Assembly: GCA_019828565.1 (NCBI GenBank)
Contig: JAHDYR010000028.1
Span: forward strand, 1 to 64,000
Length of the DNA: 64,000 bases
Direction: 5' to 3'
Source: Carpediemonas membranifera
Lineage: Eukaryota; Fornicata
Part shown: positions 58,718-64,000 of the stretch, piece after piece
How positions within the stretch are numbered: position 1 is the first letter of the stretch
Layout of the letters: every line of letters starts with the position of its first letter
The notes under the pieces: model-generated
The model's database searches: none
Told to the model about the DNA's origin: nothing
Seen by the model: only the letters and a program-made list of their open reading frames with translations
Position numbers and translations under genes: made by a program

Positions 58718-59847
58718 CTACGGGAACTGGCAAAGGTTTACAACAGCTTCAAGGTGGAATAGAAGCGCGTCATCACAACCCCTGACTCCAGGACTGGGAA
58801 GGGACAGAGCACCCCTGGGATCAGCGAGGGGAGGCCCCGCGTATCCCGGTGGTACCAGTCCATGACAGACCTTGCAAAGAATAAGACAGCATGGAAATCA
58901 GCAGGCTGAAAACCAACGTAAGGGGACCCCTATCCGAGGCTCAAGTCTGACAGAGAGTGACACCTAACGATAAGGAATGGACAAGGAAGCAGCCATGGAC
59001 CACCCTCGCTGGGCGCAAAGCTCCGGGGATCAGTGAGAAAAGGCCCCACGTATCCCGGTAGCCAGGAACCAAAGCAAGGGAAGGAACGATTGCAAGGAAA
59101 GAACAGGGAAGGACAGATCAGAATTATGGAAGAAAGGACATACGACAAGGGCAGAGCAAGGACAAGGCCAAGGAAATCCATGTTCATATGGTTGCACCAC
59201 TCGTTGTGACCCCAAGGAAACTGCAGGGACTGGCCACGGGGGTCGGAGGGGCACAGGTGCCCCTGCCGCCCTTGTTAACGACATGGGAAACCAAGGACAT
59301 GTAGTGCAAGCGAAATGTTGTAAGGGGTAACAGGACAACCAGGCCCAGTGCCTGGGTAACACCGCCCATGCCCTGACCCACGCCACCTAACCGGGGTAGA
59401 CAGCATGGACTTAGTCACTTTCCCCGCCTTCGGGTAGGCTTCTTAACAGAGTCGAGGGGGCATGGAATTGGGGAACCGGACAGACGAGAGGGTGCCGTGG
59501 CTGAACGGCTCTACAAGGACTGCAGGGAAGCAAGGAGTGTCATATTCAAGGTCCTGCAGGACGATCCTGCCTGTCAATGCCCCGAGGACAGACCCCCAGG
59601 CTCCCCGGATAGTTGCCGGACTCTCAGGGAGACAGGAAAGCATAGTTGCACGGAGATGGCCGCAGGGCCTCTGGGGTGATTGGAATCGGCTTTCCGCGGA
59701 GACAGTAGCACCGAAAGCCCAAGGCAAACGCTGCTGACCAGTTTGCCACGGGAAATAGGCAGTACCCCGGGGCACTCAGCTCCAAGACAACGGGAAACAA
59801 GCTCAGTCCGGGGTCAGAATCCAAACACCATAAATTTCTTTCTTTCT
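58718..59847 (+). other. LINE beta plus copy 3' region and TTTC tail
   Basis: No gene. It carries two copies of the GGGATCAG...CGTATCCCGG hairpin (58815-58853 and 59023-59064), duplicated within ~190 bp that the minus copy lacks. It ends TAAATTTCTTTCTTTCT. Inverted partner: 50731-51641. Confidence 0.8.
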
Positions 59848-60296
59848 CCCTCACCGCTCCCTCGGCCGGTCAGGCAAGCGCTCTCGAATACTTGGAATAA
59901 AAGCAATTTTAGTAGATTCATGAGCTCTGTCAAGGCTCTGGCCTTTGGGGCTCTCTCAACATGCTACCAGACTACTGCATTGTCATTCACCGGATGAGCA
60001 GGCCATGATGTGCAGAGTCACTTGCCATCTGGCGCATCATGAGGAGATATTGGAATGTGATGATGTGTTTATTGACTAAATGAGCTGGAATTAGGCGGGT
60101 TTGATGTTGCTTACATGTTCTGTGGCATGCCTGATGTCCAAAGATGTATTTTGGCACAGTGATGTTGTTTAGTGTGCTCATAGCTGACCGCGTAGTTACC
60201 TGACTTCAATGTGTCGTGTTGGTGCCAAGAAATCGATGGTAGCTCGCACGTTTGAGGTAGTTGCTTGTTGCATCGATGCAACGCACTTTAAGGATT
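59848..60296. other. Gene-free, AT-richer stretch between LINEs
   Basis: About 450 bp without a convincing ORF. AATAAA lies near 59896. It may be the rest of the element H LTR or unique host DNA. Confidence 0.4.
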
Positions 60297-60358
60297 AACC
60301 ACCTGAACCCCATAGCCGTTTCCTAAGGCCAGATACTACCACCCTGGACCCCAGGGTC

Positions 60359-61663
60359 ATGGAGCAACTCCCGGTCAAACTCCACCCCGAGCTCCTGACC
60401 CTATCCCAGGCAGCCTCGCTGGTCCCGCTCCATAAGCATGACATGATGCATGGGGGCTCAGCCCAGCAGCTGAGACACCGGCTCACCCACTGCCTGGTGA
60501 ACATCGGCGATAGAGCACCAGCGGGCGTCCCGAAACTCATCGTAAGCGCGGAACTCCGGCGCCAAGATAGAGGGCCCAGGCATTATGTCAACTTCTTCCC
60601 CTCGGTTCTTCCCCTAGACTGGGGCATCCGCACAGTAGAACAAGGAGGGGAGCCTGGAAGACGCCGCCCGAGCGCCTTGGGCGAACCCCAATACGACGGC
60701 ACCCTGGCCCTGGGATGCAGTCCCATGATGAGACTACCCCCCATCCGCCTGTGGGACTTCCCGTACACCCAGAACAACGACGGGCACAGGTCGCAGCGAG
60801 AGCAAAAAGAGGCTGTGACCGCGGCAAGGGCCGCGCTTAGAGCCTGCCTCGAAGAGCACCGGGAGAGGCTCACCAACGAGATTCACCAAGGCATGGAGTG
60901 GCCGGCCCTAGGGCTGCTTGAGGGCCCGCTCACCGAGAACCGACAGGTCCCCACCCCGAACCCATCTCAAAGGAAGGTGAACGCCACCCCCTCCCCCAGC
61001 AGGCTCCAAGGGGAAACAAACCCCACCCCCAACCCGCGCCAGGTAACCCCCGCCCACCCCACCCCAAGGGCAATCATCACCCCTAATGCGCACCAGGTAA
61101 GCCCTGCTTACCCCACTCCCAGAGGAATGAACCCCCCACCCGGCCCCGGGACAGGCGATCCTCACGCCTCACAAAGAGGCCAACCCCCGGCGATGCCTCT
61201 GAGCCAGGCTTTCGAGCACCGGCCCCCGCCGGGCGGCCCCGAAGGGAAGAGGCCCCCAAACCCAAGACTGGGCACGGTCGATCAGATGGGTGCCTACATC
61301 CAAGCCCTCTTCCAAGCGGAGGTGGAGCGAAGAGCTGAAGAAGAGCGGCAGCGGATCATGAGCCATTACGAAGAGGAAGTCTCCCGGCTGAACAACGAGG
61401 TTACCCACCTCCAAGGCCAGCTGGCCAAGGAAAGGGAAGCCCTAGCAAGAGGAGCGAGCGAGCGCCAGCGCCTCCAGCGCATCGCCGAGAAATCGGAGGC
61501 CTTCAAAAGAGCCAGCCTCAGGCTCCGTGAAACAAACAGAGTCCTCGAGGCCAGGCTTGAGGAGGCGCTTGCCGCCGCCAACGGAAGCGACGAGGAAGAA
61601 GAGCTCCTACGCATCGGAATGGAGCACGAGAGCGACGAACCAGATCAAGAGATGCATGAGTAA
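60359..61663 (+). pseudogene. LINE alpha copy 2: C-terminal part of ORF1
   Basis: A 434-codon open frame with TLSQAASLVPLHK and FFPSVLPLDWGI shared with copy 1, then a long Pro/Thr/Asn-rich low-complexity part (NPTPNPRQVTPAHPTPRA-like repeats at ~215-270) and a coiled coil (VERRAEEERQRIMSHYEEEV onward). The acidic end is SDEEEELL. The N-terminal half and the DnaQ-like domain are missing through truncation, so it is not a full gene although it is open. Confidence 0.75.
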
Positions 61664-62391
61664 CGAGCCATACCAAAGCAGTGGAGGGAAGAGTGCAGAG
61701 TCTAAAGGGATGTGTATATATAGCACGTTAGTGTAGGACTAGGTGAAGTGAAGGCGCCGGAATAGGTGCAGCGTTGGAGCCCGCCAGAAGGGCTGTACTG
61801 GCGCCAATGCCCGGGTGACTTTTTCTTTTCTTAAAACCCCTGTTCCCCGCAGGGACCGGGGGGCGGGTAAGAGGCAGTTGGAACGCCATCGAGGACCCGC
61901 CTGTCCGGCAGGCTGGAACTCCAGCCTTGGGAGGGGCGCCGAAAGGAGTCGCTCCCACCTATGCGTAGTTAGGTAACGATGCTGCCAATGTGCGAGGCCA
62001 GAAGCGCTATAGAGACTGGCACGAAAGTCCCGACAAGCACCGCGAGGGCGCGGCCAGTGAAAGGGGTGGTACACCCTAGGTCAGCTCCAAGAGGGAACCT
62101 GGGCCACGTCTGGGGACTCTGGAGGAAGCAGCCGTTCTGGCCAAGCACCCCATGTGAATGGCGCATGCTTCTGGGTCCTGGAGAAATATCAAGGGCAAAG
62201 AAGACGCCTACCCGGGCCGCCCACCAACAACCCACAGGGCGGGAAGCGGCCCACCCAACGTGCTAAACAACGACGACATAGGCGCTCACCCATTGGGAAG
62301 GCAACTATGCAGATGCTAAACCCCAACAACAAGATGAAAGTGTGCAGGTAGTGCAGAATAAGGAGTGCAGGTTAAGGCAGTAACAACCTGA
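61664..62391 (+). ncRNA. Conserved hairpin-rich spacer, LINE alpha copy 2
   Basis: Aligns with 16890-17461. Helices: CCCTG...CAGGG (61838-61855), GCGGGT (61863-61868) with ACCCGC (61895-61900), GCCTG/CAGGC, GGCTGG-AACT-CCAGCC (61911-61926), GGGAG/CTCCC and ACCTA/TAGGT. About 40 nt from GCCTGTCCGGCAGG to CCTTGGGAGGGGC are nearly invariant, while frames are not conserved. ORF2 starts after the shared AACAACCTGAATG. Confidence 0.55.
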
Positions 62392-62943
62392 ATGCGAATA
62401 GTCTCCCTTAACAGCCAAGGACACTTAACGGGCAATGAAGACTACAGCGGATCTATAGCGGTAGCGCTTCGCAAGCACACGAGCCCGGACGCCCTCCTCT
62501 TGCAGGAAACATTCAGGTACGGCAACTCCGTAGTCCCCTGTTGGGCGGACCTGCAATACGCATGTGCAGGGCACGCCAAACCCATCAAGGCTCGAAAGGG
62601 CAAGATTAACCTAGGCGTAGCCACGGTGATCAGCCCACATTCACAGGCAACCTGGGATGTAGGAGTATCTGACGGCACGAACCCCCGAGTTCAAGTTAGC
62701 ATCCTCGAAACCTCAAGGGCTATCGCAGTCATCAACATATACGCCCCTCCAAGTGACCGCAGCGCAGCGGAGCTAGACCGCTTCGACCAACAGCTGGAAA
62801 ACATCGTCAGAGAGTACCACGGCTTCGAGATAATCATCATGGGGGACTGGAACCGTGACCCGCGGAGCCTGCGCCATGCCACCAGCGCCACACTACAGCG
62901 AAACAATCTAGACCTAGTTTTCCCTCGTCTCACACATACATGA
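62392..62943 (+). pseudogene. LINE alpha copy 2: APE endonuclease
   Basis: Reads LNSQGHL, LLQETFRYGN (Glu), INIYAPPSD and IIIMGDWNRDP. The frame is lost at about 62925; the last endonuclease block continues in another frame (STLDYAAVSGG, MGHWGSPHRAVELTW) from 62941. Confidence 0.85.
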
Positions 62944-64000
62944 GTGGGAATACCACCTCGACGCTGGATTATGCAGCTGTATCTGGGGGGATCACGAGGG
63001 CCAAAGCTAGAGTCATTGACAAAGCTGAGATGGGGCATTGGGGCTCCCCCCATAGGGCAGTGGAGCTAACCTGGGACGAACCGCATTGGAAGAAACAACC
63101 GGCCAAACCCAAGCTGGAAATCCCAGGAACAACCACCTGGAATGTCCTCCCAGAGCGCAACGGGGAAAGGGCAAGGGAATGGCCGCAACCCGATGTGGAG
63201 CTCCATGTAGATACAATCGAGTACCAAATACGGGAACTCTTATCGGTGGGATTTCAAACTTCCGCTAGGAACGTCAGACCAGGGAGATCGCAAAAAAGGA
63301 TCCCGGAGAACGTATGGAAGCAACTCATCCTAGCCCGATGGAACAAAGCGGGGGCCGCGGAAATCAAGCGGACCCTGAACAACGAGCTCCAGAAGTCATG
63401 GAAAAGCTTCAAGGAGGAGTGGACGCAGCAGGTGGAAAACAGCGCAAGGGCAGGGTATAAGACCACCAAGAAGGTCATAGCAAACCAGGTCCACAGGTTC
63501 TGGAACGAGAAACAACACGCAGGGCTACCGGCGATGCTCAGAGGAAAGAGGTCGATCTTAACAAGGGAAAACGAGATAGCTAGGGAGCTGCAGAGGCAAT
63601 ACGCCCAAGTCAGTAGTGGCATAGCACCTAGTTGGGACCAGATCCCGGCGGCCCAAACAACTGATCAACCCCCCACGGAGGAGGAGGTCACGGCCGCCAT
63701 CAAGTCCCTGAAGAAATCATCGGCAGGAGGCCCGGATGGTATCACGGGCGAATGTCTGAGAGACCTCCCCCAGGCGGCCTACAGGGCAATCACATGCCTC
63801 TTCCAGAAAGTATACGAGTCTGGGGAACTACCCACCACGTGGAAGTACGCCTCCATCTCCCCGATACACAAAGTAGGGAAAGATAAGCTACTGCCAGGAT
63901 CCTACCGACCCATCTCACTCACCCCCCTCCTCTACCGAGCATATGGGAAGGTACTCAAATGGAGGCTCAAACCAACAGTTGAGAGGCACACCCCCAGAGA
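62941..64000 (+). pseudogene. LINE alpha copy 2: endonuclease end and RT N-terminal part, partial
   Basis: A long plus frame from 62941 to the window edge reads GHWGSPH, then a helical linker, SSAGGPDGITGECLRDLP, SISPIHKVGKDK and SYRPISLTPLLYRAYGK. The catalytic FVDD region lies beyond the window. No stop is seen in this frame, so this part is in better condition than in copy 1. Confidence 0.8.

Larger units (their letters stand above)
49435..59847 (+). mobile_element. LINE family beta, plus-strand copy, 5'-truncated and split by another LINE
   Basis: The copy starts inside the endonuclease at about 49435-49444, runs into RT to 50730, is interrupted by the minus-strand LINE, and resumes at 57082 with RT, C-terminal domain, a 1.1-kb 3' region and the tail TAAATTTCTTTCTTTCT ending at 59847. 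At the interruption the sequence GCGGCACCAGGAG is duplicated, and removing the insert restores HQEGGETTSIFLDIEKAYDT-type RT sequence in frame. I could not find a target duplication for its own insertion. Confidence 0.87.
60297..64000 (+). mobile_element. LINE family alpha, copy 2, 5'-truncated, continues past the window
   Basis: It starts within the ORF1 region that corresponds to about 15740 of copy 1 and is collinear with it from there: PRDWG region, coiled coil, hairpin spacer, endonuclease, RT. An in-frame TAA near 60296 and loss of alignment mark the 5' boundary. The right end is cut by the window in RT. Confidence 0.87.

Noticed and set aside
1-64000. Window as a centromere, because of dense chromodomain Ty3 elements
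   Set aside because: A 12-kb island of conserved genes sits in the middle, and no satellite is present. A pericentromeric position remains possible but is not shown.

Overview
The window looks like fungal nuclear DNA, most likely from a GC-rich basidiomycete yeast. The evidence is single-exon or short-intron genes, chromodomain-bearing Ty3/gypsy retrotransposons, APE-type LINEs and typical fungal housekeeping genes. A Tremellomycete such as a Trichosporonales species is my guess only. There is no bacterial operon structure, rRNA, CRISPR array or recognisable tRNA.

Layout: (1) 1-31 kb is a nest of retrotransposons. Element A (Ty3, minus strand) is split by element B, a nearly intact 6.3-kb Ty3 element at 3425-9736 with 122/124-bp LTRs and a 4-bp target duplication. 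Removing B rejoins the gag frame of A exactly. Element C (Ty3, minus) is split in its integrase by a 10.7-kb LINE (11108-21851) with a 15-bp target duplication. Partial elements D (plus), E (minus) and F (minus) follow. (2) 31.7-44.2 kb is a host gene island, all on the minus strand: asparaginyl-tRNA synthetase with an N-terminal GST module, an unknown small gene, a long coiled-coil tail-anchored protein with seven 276-bp coding repeats, a plant-type (ALDH12-like) P5C dehydrogenase, a divergent PNO1/Dim2-like KH protein and the last exon of an Sm-like gene. A plus-strand retroelement gag-protease remnant lies among them. (3) 44.2-64 kb is again transposons. Ty3 element G carries a 67-bp LINE stub inside its chromodomain. 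Ty3 fragment H follows. A plus-strand LINE (family beta) is itself interrupted by a minus-strand LINE of the same family. A second family-alpha LINE runs off the right edge.

Points that go beyond routine annotation: (a) element B carries a 396-codon, intron-containing gene antisense to gag-pol, between pol and the 3' LTR. (b) ORF1 of both LINE families contains a domain with a DFE motif, a KGxE motif and a CPYH...C cluster, resembling DnaQ/Maelstrom-type RNase H folds. (c) The spacer between LINE ORF1 and ORF2 is a conserved chain of hairpins with compensatory changes. A second conserved hairpin lies in the LINE 3' region, and all complete 3' ends share an AAATTTCTTTC-type tail.

Most transposon ORFs are broken by point frameshifts, stops or deletions. 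Several frameshifts sit in homopolymers, so sequencing error cannot be excluded for those.
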